DNA from: Collinsella sp. An2
GTDB lineage: Bacteria; Actinomycetota; Coriobacteriia; Coriobacteriales; Coriobacteriaceae
DNA length: 64,000 nucleotides
Direction of reading: 5' to 3'
NCBI RefSeq assembly: GCF_002160065.1
Contig: NZ_NFJW01000006.1
Span: 79,446 to 143,445 of the forward strand
Shown here: one piece after another, positions 1-9,291 of the stretch
Position numbering within the stretch: position 1 is the first letter of the stretch
Layout of the letters: each line of letters begins with the position of its first letter
The notes under the pieces: model-generated
Database searches by the model: none
The model's input: only the letters and a program-made list of their open reading frames with translations
What the model was told of the DNA's origin: nothing
Translations under genes and position numbers: made by a program

Positions 1-2
1 TC

Positions 3-40
3 GGCTCACAGAGACGCAACGGGCGGCGTCTCAACGAGCC
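3..40 (-). terminator. interrupted hairpin beyond the recombinase gene
   Basis: Nested inverted repeats lie here: GGCTC (3-7) pairs with GAGCC (36-40), and GAGACGC (11-17) pairs with GCGTCTC (26-32). This is just past the stop of the recombinase gene, so it may be its terminator. Any U-run would lie outside the window, so this cannot be confirmed. Confidence 0.35.
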
Positions 41-66
41 TCGGACTCAGTCCTCAGCAGACGCAG

Positions 67-918
67 CTAGACGAATCCCAAGCATGAAACCTGGCGGCGC
101 CGTTCGGCTTCATCTTCCGCCAAATACAATCGCGTCGTCTCCAATCGGGCATGGCCTAACAGGACGCTCAAAGATTCCAGATCGCGATGCACCCGTTGAA
201 ACGTCGTGGCAAACAGATGCCGGAGTGCATGCGGAAACACGCGACGTACTTCGATGCCGGCAAGGCGCGCGAGCTCCTTGAGAATGCGCCACACCCGCGT
301 ACGATCGATCGGGTTGCCGCTTCGCGTCACAAACACCGGGCCCGACCGTATCTTCTGCCGAAACACATGGATCGTGAGCAACTTGCAGAGCCGCTCGGGA
401 AACCAAACGCGACGCGTCCTCCCCTTGTTTCTCACCACGGCGTAGCCCACGCGTACGGCATCCACCGTCACCGCTTCAAGCTCGCTGACGCGAATGCCTG
501 TCGAACAGAGCGTCTGTACCAGAAGCGCCTCCACGTTGTCGCCCTTATTGTGGGCAGCTTTGACAAGCTTTTTATAATCGGCCTTTGTAATGCCGTCGAC
601 CGCACAGCGCGGCATGGGCTGCACGCGAAGACGACGCAGCTTGAGCTCGGAGTGCCCTACAAACGCGAGGAAGCCGTTGACTGCCGCAATGGCGGTGTTT
701 GCTCCCGAAGGAGCGCGTTCTTCCAACAGCTTTGCCTTATACGCAAGAACATCCTCGCGGCCAATCTCCGCCGCCGAGCCCACGCAGCGTTCGCTGGCGA
801 ACGCTGCAAAGTAACGCGCCTCGCGCAGATAGCGCTCAACGGTCGCCGGAGCGGCCTCCCTGTGCACCAGATACTGTTCCCACCGCGCAACCTCCGGCCA
901 ATGCTCTCGCTGCGTCAT
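67..918 (-). CDS. tyrosine recombinase / phage-type integrase (XerC/XerD-like)
   Basis: This 283-residue protein is a site-specific recombinase of the tyrosine family. The N-terminal part (about residues 8-90) resembles the SAM-like core-binding domain. The C-terminal catalytic domain carries the expected set: Arg143 in GIRVSEL, Lys165, His230 and Arg233 in HALRH, His256 in LLGHARLETT, and nucleophile Tyr265. Length fits XerC/XerD (about 300). The start follows a GGAGG six bases upstream. It stands alone, with no phage genes, excisionase or dif-like site visible nearby, so it could be a chromosomal Xer paralogue or a remnant integrase. Family assignment is firm; the target site is unknown. 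Confidence 0.85.
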   Translation of the reverse strand: MTQREHWPEVARWEQYLVHREAAPATVERYLREARYFAAFASERCVGSAAEIGREDVLAYKAKLLEERAPSGANTAIAAVNGFLAFVGHSELKLRRLRVQPMPRCAVDGITKADYKKLVKAAHNKGDNVEALLVQTLCSTGIRVSELEAVTVDAVRVGYAVVRNKGRTRRVWFPERLCKLLTIHVFRQKIRSGPVFVTRSGNPIDRTRVWRILKELARLAGIEVRRVFPHALRHLFATTFQRVHRDLESLSVLLGHARLETTRLYLAEDEAERRRQVSCLGFV

Positions 919-1125
919 ACATCCTCCCTGCCCTTCATAACGTTTCGCGAGGCAACACTGTATAGACCGATTAACCCCTTATAGGTAACGATAGTTGCTC
1001 GACCGGACATATGTTCGATTTTTGGTCGCGATATATGTACGTTCTATGGAGAGATACCATCCGCCTGCTGAGCACGCGCGGATATAACCAAGCTCGACAC
1101 GGCATACGACCGCGTCGAGCCGTGA

Positions 1126-1153
1126 AAAACAAACGGGGCCCCGTCAGGCCCCG
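1126..1153 (-). terminator. intrinsic terminator of addBA
   Basis: A 7-bp GC stem (CGGGGCC at 1134-1140, GGCCCCG at 1147-1153) has a 6-nt loop. On the minus strand it is followed by a T-rich tract (TTTGTTTTT). It lies five bases beyond the addA stop codon. Confidence 0.8.
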
Positions 1154-1157
1154 CGTA

Positions 1158-4100
1158 TTAGAACTGATAGGTCACTGTCTGAGGCTCTCCCGGACAGGAG
1201 GGGTCCTCGATCTGTACGCGAACGAACGTAAGCGTCACACGAGCAAACCCCGCCCGGTGCAGCGCATCGGCATAGACGCGAGCTTGCAGCTCATGCTTAT
1301 CCCGAAGCTTCTCGGGCATCTCAGATGCAGAGCCACCGGTCTTGTAATCAACTACAAACGCCTCGTCCGGCCGGGCGGGATCGGTGCACAAGACGTCGAT
1401 CGAGCCCTCGGCATAAGAGCCGAACCGCTCGCGCGCCCCGTCCATGCCCTCAGAGAAAAACGGCACCTCGGCACGCACGCACGGCCACGACAGCACCTCT
1501 CGGCGCACCGCAGACCTCTCCCATCGGCCAAGCGCCTCCAAGAGCCGCGCGCGCTGGGACTCCGAAACCCCCCAATAGGCACACAGGGAGGCGATGCGCG
1601 ACGCGGGGACCGTGCCTTGACGGGTCTCGATAAGCCATTGTGCCGCAGCATGGAACGCCGAGCCGAGCGCCGTAGGGTCTTCGGGAACAGCAGCCTGCGC
1701 CGTTGATACGGGCTCCGCGCCGGCGCCCTCATCAGCGTCGTCACCAAACGTCGCATCTACAACGTCGACCACCGGAGGCGCAGGTGCGACCTCATCCGCA
1801 TCGGAGGATGCGACAAGCGAGGCAACAGACTCGCCCTCCCCCAAACCAGCGGCGTCGAGGGCATCGGCAAACTCACCAGCATCTGCCGCAACAGCTCGGT
1901 CCTCATCCTCGGCGTGCAGCGCTGCCGCCATGGACGTATAGCTGTACGAGATACGCGGGGGCCTGGGCGACGGAGCGGTGCGCACGGAAACACGTACCGG
2001 CTCGACGAGCGTAAACGTATCCATGGGACCGTCGTCATCTGGAAGCGCGTCTTCCGCCCCGGGCGCGCCAACGGGCTCCTCCCCCTCGGGCGTCGCCGCC
2101 TCAACCGCTTCATATGAGGCGTCCTCAAACACGAATCCGCTCAGAGGAATGAACTCGAAGTCGCCGGGCTGCGAGCCCTCGTAATACAGACGATTCGTTG
2201 CAAGCGATGGCCACGCAGGCAGGATACGCTCCAACACGCGCCCGGTGAGGTCGGTCCTCTCGTCAAACTTGAGCGTGGGAATCTTGCCCTCAGACCCGAT
2301 TCGTTCCCCCATGGCAAGAATCAGAAGCTCTCGCGCGCGGGTCATGGCAACGTAGAGCAGGCGCGCCCGCTCCGCGAGTTCGAGCTGAAGATTCTCCTCG
2401 CCAAAGCTATTGAACGCACCAAGCGCCGACCCCGTAGCACACACCTCGTCTGCCAGGTCATCGTTAAGCCACTTCGTCACTTTTTTGAACTGTTTCTCGA
2501 CTGCAGTCGCCGAAATACTCGAACCGTCAGAGGCGGTAATCGAGGGGAATCGCGAAGGCAGCAGGGCCGCATCCACGCGGTCGCTCTCCCGCCGCACGCG
2601 GAACCTCGAGGCGTCGCTTCGAACCGAAAAACACTCCGCAACCGCCACCACGGGGAACTCAAGGCCCTTGGACGCGTGCACCGTCATGATGCGCACCGCG
2701 TCGCCACCCTCCTCGTTGAGGGCTCCCGGCGCCTCCTTGCCCGCCAAAAAGCGGTCGAAGGCCAGGACGATCTTTCGCGGAGCGTTCCCCAGCTCTGCCT
2801 CGGCCTCGCCCAGGGCGTCGAGGGCCTTGAGCACGTTTGCCGCGACCGCTTTGCCTTCCGGCCCGCGATCGGCAAGGCGCACGAACCAGCCGGACTCGTT
2901 CACCACGTCGCGAGCGATGCGGGCGAAGGGGTCGCGACCCACACGCGAGAACGCCCGACGCAGCACCGTGCGGGCGCGCCCGACCAGCTCGAGACCCGCA
3001 AGCCCCGGCGCGTCGTCGCTGGATGCAATGCCCGCGTCGAGGTTGCGACGGCGCGTCTCACCGGTCTCGGAATCCCAGGCGGTCGTGAGCGCCAAGAACT
3101 CCTGCACGCCGAGCGAGAACATGGGCGATTGCAGCAGCAGCGCCAGACCCTGGGCGGTATCCGCCGGGTTTGCAAGCGCGCAGGCAAGGGCGCGCACCGC
3201 GGAGACCTCGGGCGCCTGAGAGAAGACCGATCCTCCCGCTATGACGCAGTCGAGCCCTTCCGCCCGAATGGCATCGGCGTAGAGATCGGCATAGGTCATG
3301 CCGCCCAACAGGAGCACCATGCCGCCCGCCGGCTGGCCCGCATCGGACAGCTCGCGAAAGCGACGGGCAATGGAAGCGGCGAGCGCCGGACGAATGTCCT
3401 CGGTGTGCTGGGCCGCCACGAAGATCGCCTGCCGACGCGACGCGCCCTGCGCCTTAAGACCGTCGGCGCGCCCCTCGTTGGGCACGAGGTCCAGAAAATC
3501 CCTCATGATGCCGCCGCGACCATCATCAAAGACCTGCGCCACATAGTCGAGGATGTCGGCATGGCTGCGGAAGTTCTTGATGAGGCGCACGATATGCCCG
3601 TGCCCGGCGGCGTCCTGCCCGGCAGCGGCGTCCTTGCTGACAGCGCCGTCCTGGCCGGCGATGCCGTCCGCGCCCGCATCGGACATGCGAGAGATCTCGC
3701 GCTCCTTACGCCGGAAGACTTCGACATCGGCACCGCGGAACCGATAAATCGACTGCTGAGCATCACCCACGGTACACAGGTGTATGCCGCCCTCCCCCGC
3801 AAGCAGGTCGATGAGGTCAACCTGCTGCTGAGCGGTATCTTGAAACTCGTCGATCATGACCAGCTTGAACTTGCCCTCATAGGCGGCGCGGACCGACTCG
3901 TGGTCGCGCAGCGCCGCAAAGGCAAGACGCAGCAGGTCGTCGTTGTCGAGCAGCGACTGCTCCGCCTTGAGCCGTCTATACTCCGCCTCGACGTTGCGCG
4001 CAAAGAGTAAGAGCTCGTCCAGAGCATCCGAAGACAGCGCTACATAGGCATTGACGACCGCCTCGGCAGCTTCGGCTTTGATGAGCGTCGCGGCAGCCTT

Positions 4101-4895
4101 GGCGTTGCCGCTCGCAGCCGGCACGTCGAGGTTCATGAGCAGCTCGACGACCTGATCCAATGTCGCTGTGGAAGCGTCGATGGCCTCCGCGCGCCCCAGA
4201 AGTTCCTGGGCCTTCTGTGCACCCTTGCTCTTGGGATTTGCGTCCGCCAGATAGGCGCGGCATGCATCCGCCAGGCCCGAGAAGTCGACATAGCCGCGCG
4301 CAAGGTGCACGTCGTCCATGCCGTGGGGCAGCGCGCACGAAAGCTCAAGCAGACGACGCACGATGCCCACGACGCTTGTCCCGCCTTCGCCGCCCCCGGG
4401 ACGAACCTCCCCGCGCAGCGCAAACCAGTCGCGGATGCCGCCATGGAAGGGCAGCCTGCCCTCCGCTTGCATGCGGGCAAGAACATGCTCCACAGCCTGG
4501 TCCATGAGCTCGTCAGGGTCGCCCAACACCGAGAACTCGGGGTCCAGGCCCAGCTCGAGCGCATGGGCGCGCAAGATGCGCGAACACATGCCATGGATGG
4601 TCGAGATCCAGGCGTCGTCGACGCGGAGCGCTTCCTCTTCCACGCCCGCCTTGACGAGCGCGGCGCGCACCCGCTCGCGTATCTCTGCCGCGGCGTCTTT
4701 GGTAAACGTGATGGCAAGCACCTGGTCCAGATGGTCCACATAAGGTCCGGACTCCGGGCTCAGCGCCCAAAGGATGCGCTGGGTGAGCGTGAACGTCTTG
4801 CCCGAGCCTGCTCCCGCGGAAACAAAGAGCGGCCCATCGAGCGTTTTCACGATCTCGAGCTGCTGAGGCATGAGGGTGCTGAGGTCGATCGCCAT
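1158..4895 (-). CDS. addA: ATP-dependent helicase-nuclease subunit AddA (UvrD-like)
   Basis: This 1245-residue protein is the SF1A helicase-nuclease subunit of AddAB, which resects double-strand breaks for recombination. Helicase motifs appear in order: Walker A AGAGSGKT (27-34), AITFTKDAAAEIRERV, Walker B DEFQDT, GDAQQSIYRFRGAD, the NFRSH motif, TVHASKGLEF and YVAMTRARELL. The last ~150 residues form a PD-(D/E)XK nuclease with the GSIDVLC and VVDYKTG motifs. An acidic, alanine-rich linker of low complexity separates helicase and nuclease parts. It starts two bases after the addB stop, so the two are an operon. AddA of Bacillus is about 1230 residues, which agrees. Confidence 0.93.
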   Translation of the reverse strand: MAIDLSTLMPQQLEIVKTLDGPLFVSAGAGSGKTFTLTQRILWALSPESGPYVDHLDQVLAITFTKDAAAEIRERVRAALVKAGVEEEALRVDDAWISTIHGMCSRILRAHALELGLDPEFSVLGDPDELMDQAVEHVLARMQAEGRLPFHGGIRDWFALRGEVRPGGGEGGTSVVGIVRRLLELSCALPHGMDDVHLARGYVDFSGLADACRAYLADANPKSKGAQKAQELLGRAEAIDASTATLDQVVELLMNLDVPAASGNAKAAATLIKAEAAEAVVNAYVALSSDALDELLLFARNVEAEYRRLKAEQSLLDNDDLLRLAFAALRDHESVRAAYEGKFKLVMIDEFQDTAQQQVDLIDLLAGEGGIHLCTVGDAQQSIYRFRGADVEVFRRKEREISRMSDAGADGIAGQDGAVSKDAAAGQDAAGHGHIVRLIKNFRSHADILDYVAQVFDDGRGGIMRDFLDLVPNEGRADGLKAQGASRRQAIFVAAQHTEDIRPALAASIARRFRELSDAGQPAGGMVLLLGGMTYADLYADAIRAEGLDCVIAGGSVFSQAPEVSAVRALACALANPADTAQGLALLLQSPMFSLGVQEFLALTTAWDSETGETRRRNLDAGIASSDDAPGLAGLELVGRARTVLRRAFSRVGRDPFARIARDVVNESGWFVRLADRGPEGKAVAANVLKALDALGEAEAELGNAPRKIVLAFDRFLAGKEAPGALNEEGGDAVRIMTVHASKGLEFPVVAVAECFSVRSDASRFRVRRESDRVDAALLPSRFPSITASDGSSISATAVEKQFKKVTKWLNDDLADEVCATGSALGAFNSFGEENLQLELAERARLLYVAMTRARELLILAMGERIGSEGKIPTLKFDERTDLTGRVLERILPAWPSLATNRLYYEGSQPGDFEFIPLSGFVFEDASYEAVEAATPEGEEPVGAPGAEDALPDDDGPMDTFTLVEPVRVSVRTAPSPRPPRISYSYTSMAAALHAEDEDRAVAADAGEFADALDAAGLGEGESVASLVASSDADEVAPAPPVVDVVDATFGDDADEGAGAEPVSTAQAAVPEDPTALGSAFHAAAQWLIETRQGTVPASRIASLCAYWGVSESQRARLLEALGRWERSAVRREVLSWPCVRAEVPFFSEGMDGARERFGSYAEGSIDVLCTDPARPDEAFVVDYKTGGSASEMPEKLRDKHELQARVYADALHRAGFARVTLTFVRVQIEDPSCPGEPQTVTYQF

Positions 4896-4897
4896 GG

Positions 4898-7800
4898 CTA
4901 GGCGTCCCTTCTGGTAAATCCAAACGGATGGTTGAATGCACAGCGCGAGGCGGGTTCCTCCACGGCGGAGACGACGCCATGCGCAAGGTCGTCGAAACGG
5001 TCGGCGATGCTGCTCTCCACGCGGTCAAGCAGCTCGTCGAATGTCATGCTGCCGCCGTCGGCATCGGGAAAACCGTGGCTGAGCCCCGGGATGCGGCCAT
5101 CGCCCTTCTCCTCTTCTACAAGCTCCTCCGACGCCGCGCCGACGATCTTGGGCGGACGCTCCTTGGTAACCATATAGAGCGCCGCACGGACATCGAGCCC
5201 CAGGGCACGGCGCAGCGCCTGCGCATAGATGAGCGTCTGCGTGTGCTCCGGCAGCCACCGCGGGTCATCGGCGGGAACGGAACCGTCCTTGAGGGGAAGC
5301 GTGGGATCTTTAAGTGCAAACTGGCGTGCGCCGGTGCGATGCTTGTAGTCGATCACCACGGCGCGGCCCTCCGCATCCACATCCACGCGGTCGATGCGCC
5401 CGCCAAGCGGCATGCCGGCATACGAGACATCCAGATCGTTGAACGCGTACTCCAAATACGCCGGCGCAAACGGCGTCAAGGTGCGCGCCTCAAGACGGAC
5501 GACTCGTTCCAGCAGCGAAAGAATCTCGTCGACCGCAGCTTCCTCGGTTGCGGACTGGGGAATGAGCGCTGCGGAGCTCGAGGTCTTGTTGCGCCGATGC
5601 TCCTCGCGCACCGCCTCGAAGACGTTTGCCAGACGCGCAAGGCATGCGTCGAGGTTCTCGGGAGTTACGCGCGGCACGCCGTCGTCGGCAAGCTCCGTGT
5701 GGAAGCGATACAACACGTCGTGGACGAAATTGCCCTTTTCCATGTTTCCAAAGCCCGCGTCGATCGTCTGAGGGCGAACGCGCGATGACATGAACCAGCA
5801 GAGGGGACACGTCGCGTAACTCTCGATCTGCGATGCCGAGAACTGCCGCGGCTCGAGCCGCTCGGTGCCGTCCGCGTCGCATACCCGCCGCTTGAGCACA
5901 AGATACGGAATGGCGTCTTCGCTCAGACGCTGAGGAGGCTCGCACGTAACCCGGCGACGGACCAGGCCCATCGCACCCGCATCGTCGAGGTTTTGAACGA
6001 TGTCCCCTTCGCCCACCGAACGCTTTGGCGCCGCATCGCCCGCACGGGCGGCAAGCTCCGTCCAAATGGCCGCCGGGTAGCGGTCCTTGGCCTGGCGATC
6101 GTGTGTGACGCGGGCGAACGTCGCTTGCCCTACCGCCTGCAGCACACACGCGGTACGGGCCCGCAAGAGCGCCGCAGGCTCAATGGAGATGGTCTCGGCG
6201 CCCAGCTCGGCAGCCAAGGTCGCAAGCGGACCGTCGGCGTGTGCAAGCGGGTAGCTCTGCACATCGACGTCGGCAAAAAACGCCGCAGACGCTGCCCCCG
6301 CAGGACGCCAGGCAGCGTCGGCGAGCGTAAGGAACTCGGCGTGGCCGCACGGCTCGCCCTCAGGCACGCAGTCCATTGAAACCGAGACGGCTATACCGTC
6401 GAGCACGGTACATGCCACCGCCTGCGAGACGCCAAGACGATGTGCGAGGTCGCCCACGACCTCGAGCGCTCGCGAAATCGCCGCACGCTCGACGGAGGCG
6501 CGTAGGCGCCCGGCGTCGGCGCCCCATGCCGAGGCGGGCAGAAGGTCGACCTGCGCGAGCAGGGTCTTGAGCGCAGTCACCGGCCGCCCCTGGCGCACGG
6601 CCTGAAACACGTCGGCGCAGATAGCGGGAACGTCGGCCCACGGAGACGTGGCGTCCAGGTGCTTGCGCTGCGCACGCTGCCGCCCCTGCACCGACTGGAG
6701 CTGCCGCATCACGCCTTCGGGCGTAAGCGACCGGTCGCCGCGGATCTTCTTGTCAAATGCGCGCGCAAGCGAGGCCTCCACCCCCGAAAGGGGCGAGTAA
6801 AGCCAGTCGGTGAGCTCCGGCGCAGGCCACCACTCGGACGCGCCGCCCCGGCCTGCCTCCGCATCTGCCATGCGGCGTGCGAGGTCCATAAGCGCCATGA
6901 AGTTCGTGCCGGCAGAAGTCTGCGAAAAGCGCACGAAGCCCGTCGCATGCCCCGCAATCCCCCGCACGGCAAGGCGCGGGGCAATATCTTCGAGCAGCTC
7001 GGCAGGCCGGGGCGCCACCACGGCGACCGAGGGAACGCCATCCGCCTTGCCTGCGGCATCACGCGCAAGTTCGGCAATGTCTACGGCATATGCCTCCGAG
7101 CGCGCGTGGGGCCCGGCGACCTCGAGAAACGAGACCGCGCCGACATCCCCGCACGCGCCCGCCGCATCGCCGTCCGACTGCATGGACACGCGCTCGACAG
7201 TGCACCCACGCTTGGAGAACTCGCGCTCAAGCTCCTCTGCAAACGGCTCTTCCCCGTCGCAGAGCATGACGGTCACGTCCCCCACCGCAGAGATAGCGGC
7301 AAGCAGGCGCACCAGATAGCCGGAAAGAGAGAGGACGCCGCGCAGCGTAACCGAGCGCAGCCGAGAAGGGACATGGGCCGGATCGGCCGCGGCAAGCTCA
7401 AGGGCAAGCTGCTCGGCCGCCTCCGATGCTTCGATGAGACCCAGGTGTTCTAGGCGCTCGCGATAGGCTGCAACCACACGTGCCACGGCCTCGTTCGCAG
7501 CGCTGTCGGACACCCCCGCGACGCCATCAGCCGACGCGCCCGAGGTCGCGTTCCCCAGGTGGGGAGCATGATCGCGGGCCATACGGGCAATCATCCGGAC
7601 GGTTCCGGGATTTTTCCTGAGAGGGGCAAGCGCGTCATCTGCGACGCCGTCGACGATCTCTGCGATTATCAGCTGCCGCTCGATGTCGCGCACCATATGG
7701 CGCCCATCGCTCAACAACTCCCAGAGCGATTCCAGCCATGAAGCCGGTGTAAGCACGTCTATACCTACGCCATGTCCCGCGTCGGCAAGTTCGCGCCGCG

Positions 7801-7924
7801 CGCGCTCGCGCGCCGCATAGGCAGGCACAAGCAGCGTGGACGTTTCCACGCCGCTCGCAAGGATGTCCATCTCCCGCGCGGTGAGCCCTGCGCCAGAGCC
7901 GGTCTCTAGGATTCGGATCGCCAT
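4898..7924 (-). CDS. addB: helicase-exonuclease subunit AddB-like (PD-(D/E)XK nuclease)
   Basis: This 1008-residue partner of the downstream AddA begins with an inactivated-helicase-like N-terminus and ends in a nuclease domain. That domain contains QIESYATCPLCWFM, GNFVHDVLYRFH, GGRIDRVD and VIDYKHRTG (near residue 860), the PD-(D/E)XK core. Bacillus AddB holds a 4Fe-4S staple with one upstream cysteine and a C-terminal CxxC..C cluster. Here the C-terminus shows only one cysteine (in ASRCAFNHPFGF), so the canonical staple is not apparent. The start has GGAGG just upstream. AddB function is inferred from the operon with addA plus the nuclease motifs. Confidence 0.85.
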   Translation of the reverse strand: MAIRILETGSGAGLTAREMDILASGVETSTLLVPAYAARERARRELADAGHGVGIDVLTPASWLESLWELLSDGRHMVRDIERQLIIAEIVDGVADDALAPLRKNPGTVRMIARMARDHAPHLGNATSGASADGVAGVSDSAANEAVARVVAAYRERLEHLGLIEASEAAEQLALELAAADPAHVPSRLRSVTLRGVLSLSGYLVRLLAAISAVGDVTVMLCDGEEPFAEELEREFSKRGCTVERVSMQSDGDAAGACGDVGAVSFLEVAGPHARSEAYAVDIAELARDAAGKADGVPSVAVVAPRPAELLEDIAPRLAVRGIAGHATGFVRFSQTSAGTNFMALMDLARRMADAEAGRGGASEWWPAPELTDWLYSPLSGVEASLARAFDKKIRGDRSLTPEGVMRQLQSVQGRQRAQRKHLDATSPWADVPAICADVFQAVRQGRPVTALKTLLAQVDLLPASAWGADAGRLRASVERAAISRALEVVGDLAHRLGVSQAVACTVLDGIAVSVSMDCVPEGEPCGHAEFLTLADAAWRPAGAASAAFFADVDVQSYPLAHADGPLATLAAELGAETISIEPAALLRARTACVLQAVGQATFARVTHDRQAKDRYPAAIWTELAARAGDAAPKRSVGEGDIVQNLDDAGAMGLVRRRVTCEPPQRLSEDAIPYLVLKRRVCDADGTERLEPRQFSASQIESYATCPLCWFMSSRVRPQTIDAGFGNMEKGNFVHDVLYRFHTELADDGVPRVTPENLDACLARLANVFEAVREEHRRNKTSSSAALIPQSATEEAAVDEILSLLERVVRLEARTLTPFAPAYLEYAFNDLDVSYAGMPLGGRIDRVDVDAEGRAVVIDYKHRTGARQFALKDPTLPLKDGSVPADDPRWLPEHTQTLIYAQALRRALGLDVRAALYMVTKERPPKIVGAASEELVEEEKGDGRIPGLSHGFPDADGGSMTFDELLDRVESSIADRFDDLAHGVVSAVEEPASRCAFNHPFGFTRRDA

Positions 7925-8064
7925 GGTCCTCCATTCACGTCGTATCCGAATCTTATCCTACCTGCCCGTGCGGACACGAAGACGGAGCGCATATGCCCGC
8001 AGACGCTGGACTCTAGATTGGCGCCGGCGGCTCGGGCGCTTCTGCCCCAGCGCAGGCAAACGCC

Positions 8065-8580
8065 CTACGAGACGGCCTTCTCCATGATGTAGTCGTCCAT
8101 GATGAAGCCCTCACCAATCGGAGTCTCAACAGAGTCGATCGTGGCAAACCCCGTGCCGCGGTATGCCCGGACACCGAGCTCGTTGTGCTTGTTTACCGTG
8201 AGGTGCATGGCTCGAAGGCCGCGCTCGCGGCACAGGCGCTCGTAGAACTCCACGACCGCGCGAGCATACCCCCGCCCGCGCTCGGCAGCCAAAAGGTAGA
8301 TCTTGGAGATGAAGAAGCGGTTCGTCTCGGGTTCTACGTGTCCTCCCGTATAGCCCACGACATGGCCGTCTTCGGCACAGATAAACCAATACTCGTAGTC
8401 GTGCTCGGCCATGTCTCGGCGAATGGCGTCAAGCGACTGAAACTGCGCAACCATGTACTCGGTCTGGTCTGCTCCGATGAGCGCCGGCCAATACTCACGC
8501 CAGATGCCACCCGCAAGCTCCGCGAGCCGCTCCTGGTCTTCCGGCGTTTTCACAGCTTCAAACGACGTCTTGACGGTCAT
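8065..8580 (-). CDS. GNAT-family N-acetyltransferase
   Basis: This 171-residue protein has the acetyl-CoA fold typical of GNAT enzymes. Motif A is KIYLLAAERGRGYARAVVEF (R-x-x-G-x-G/A type) near residues 95-115. It is followed by HLTVNKHNELGVRAYRGTGF, the usual motif-B region with the Asn and Tyr common in RimI-like enzymes. The substrate cannot be read from sequence. It lies 140 bases upstream of addB in the same direction but has its own Shine-Dalgarno (AGGGGGAA). It resembles small acetyltransferases acting on diverse amines or proteins. Confidence 0.85.
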   Translation of the reverse strand: MTVKTSFEAVKTPEDQERLAELAGGIWREYWPALIGADQTEYMVAQFQSLDAIRRDMAEHDYEYWFICAEDGHVVGYTGGHVEPETNRFFISKIYLLAAERGRGYARAVVEFYERLCRERGLRAMHLTVNKHNELGVRAYRGTGFATIDSVETPIGEGFIMDDYIMEKAVS

Positions 8581-8675
8581 GCGCGTTCCCCCTGTATGGC
8601 TCGGTCCATTGTTCCAGAGGTCTATGGTACCGCCACACCGACCGGGAAACGCCGCGCGGCCCTTTTCTGGCGCTA

Positions 8676-8733
8676 CTCGCCGTCTTATTACTCGCCGTCC
8701 TGTCGCTCGCCGTCCTCTGTGTTACTCGCCGTC
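8676..8733 (-). repeat. four copies of a GACGGCGAG motif at the yerC 3' end
   Basis: Read on the minus strand, GACGGCGAG occurs four times (plus-strand 8725-8733, 8706-8714, 8691-8699, 8676-8684), spaced 19, 15 and 15 bases. The first copy encodes the last residues of the YerC-like protein and abuts its TAA. The third copy is followed by TAA and the fourth by TAG. Confidence 0.75.
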
Positions 8734-9021
8734 CTCAAGCTTGATGAGTATGCGGCGGTATCCTCCGTATTCGCCGTTGAGCGCCTTCGAGACGCGGCTC
8801 ACCGTGGTGGACGACGCGCCGGTGCGCGCCTGGACCTGTACATAGGGCTCCCCTTCGTCCAGATAACGCGCCACCTGGAGTCGCTGGGCAAAATCGCACA
8901 CCTCGCGCGGGGTGCAGAGGTCGGTGAGAAACGCTTCGATGTCCTGCTCGGTCTCAAGCAGCGAGAACGCATGCACGAGCTGGCTGACGTCAGGCCGATC
9001 AAACATCGCATCAATATTCAT
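8722..9021 (-). CDS. yerC: YerC/YecD-family TrpR-related DNA-binding protein
   Basis: This 99-residue helical protein carries the YerC/TrpR-like helix-turn-helix. FLTDLCTPREVCDFAQRL and VQARTGASSTTVSRVSKAL (about 57-82) match the family pattern of a short helical region followed by the recognition helix. YerC proteins are about 100 residues and are predicted transcription regulators. In Bacillus yerC sits near pcrA; here it is within about 1 kb of addBA, but with an unrelated GNAT gene between. The Shine-Dalgarno is weak, so Met6 (9006) is a possible alternative start. Confidence 0.8.
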   Translation of the reverse strand: MNIDAMFDRPDVSQLVHAFSLLETEQDIEAFLTDLCTPREVCDFAQRLQVARYLDEGEPYVQVQARTGASSTTVSRVSKALNGEYGGYRRILIKLEDGE

Positions 9022-9291
9022 CAGAGACCGCCAAATCCACTAGAAATGTACATATAAGATACCTTCGAATAGCCGATATAGCGAAATCTATGCACGCTTT
9101 ATCGAACTAAACCGGGCCGGGGAGCAGTGTATCATAGCCAGGCGTCAAGCCAAGCACGTCTCTGCGAGCGGTCACATTTGTCTGGCTCGCGCACAAAGAA
9201 TCTCCCCAACATGTTCTCCGAAGGCAAGCGCAATCTTGCACAGGGCTTCTGTGGTCGCGAGGGATCCACCGCGCGATCCGCCGCGCGAAAC
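9022..9291. other. intergenic region without recognised gene
   Basis: These 270 bases separate yerC from the apbE stop. The part nearest yerC is AT-rich (GATATAGCG, CTTTATCG) and probably holds the yerC promoter on the minus strand. No convincing -35/-10 pair, terminator or small gene was seen. Confidence 0.5.
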
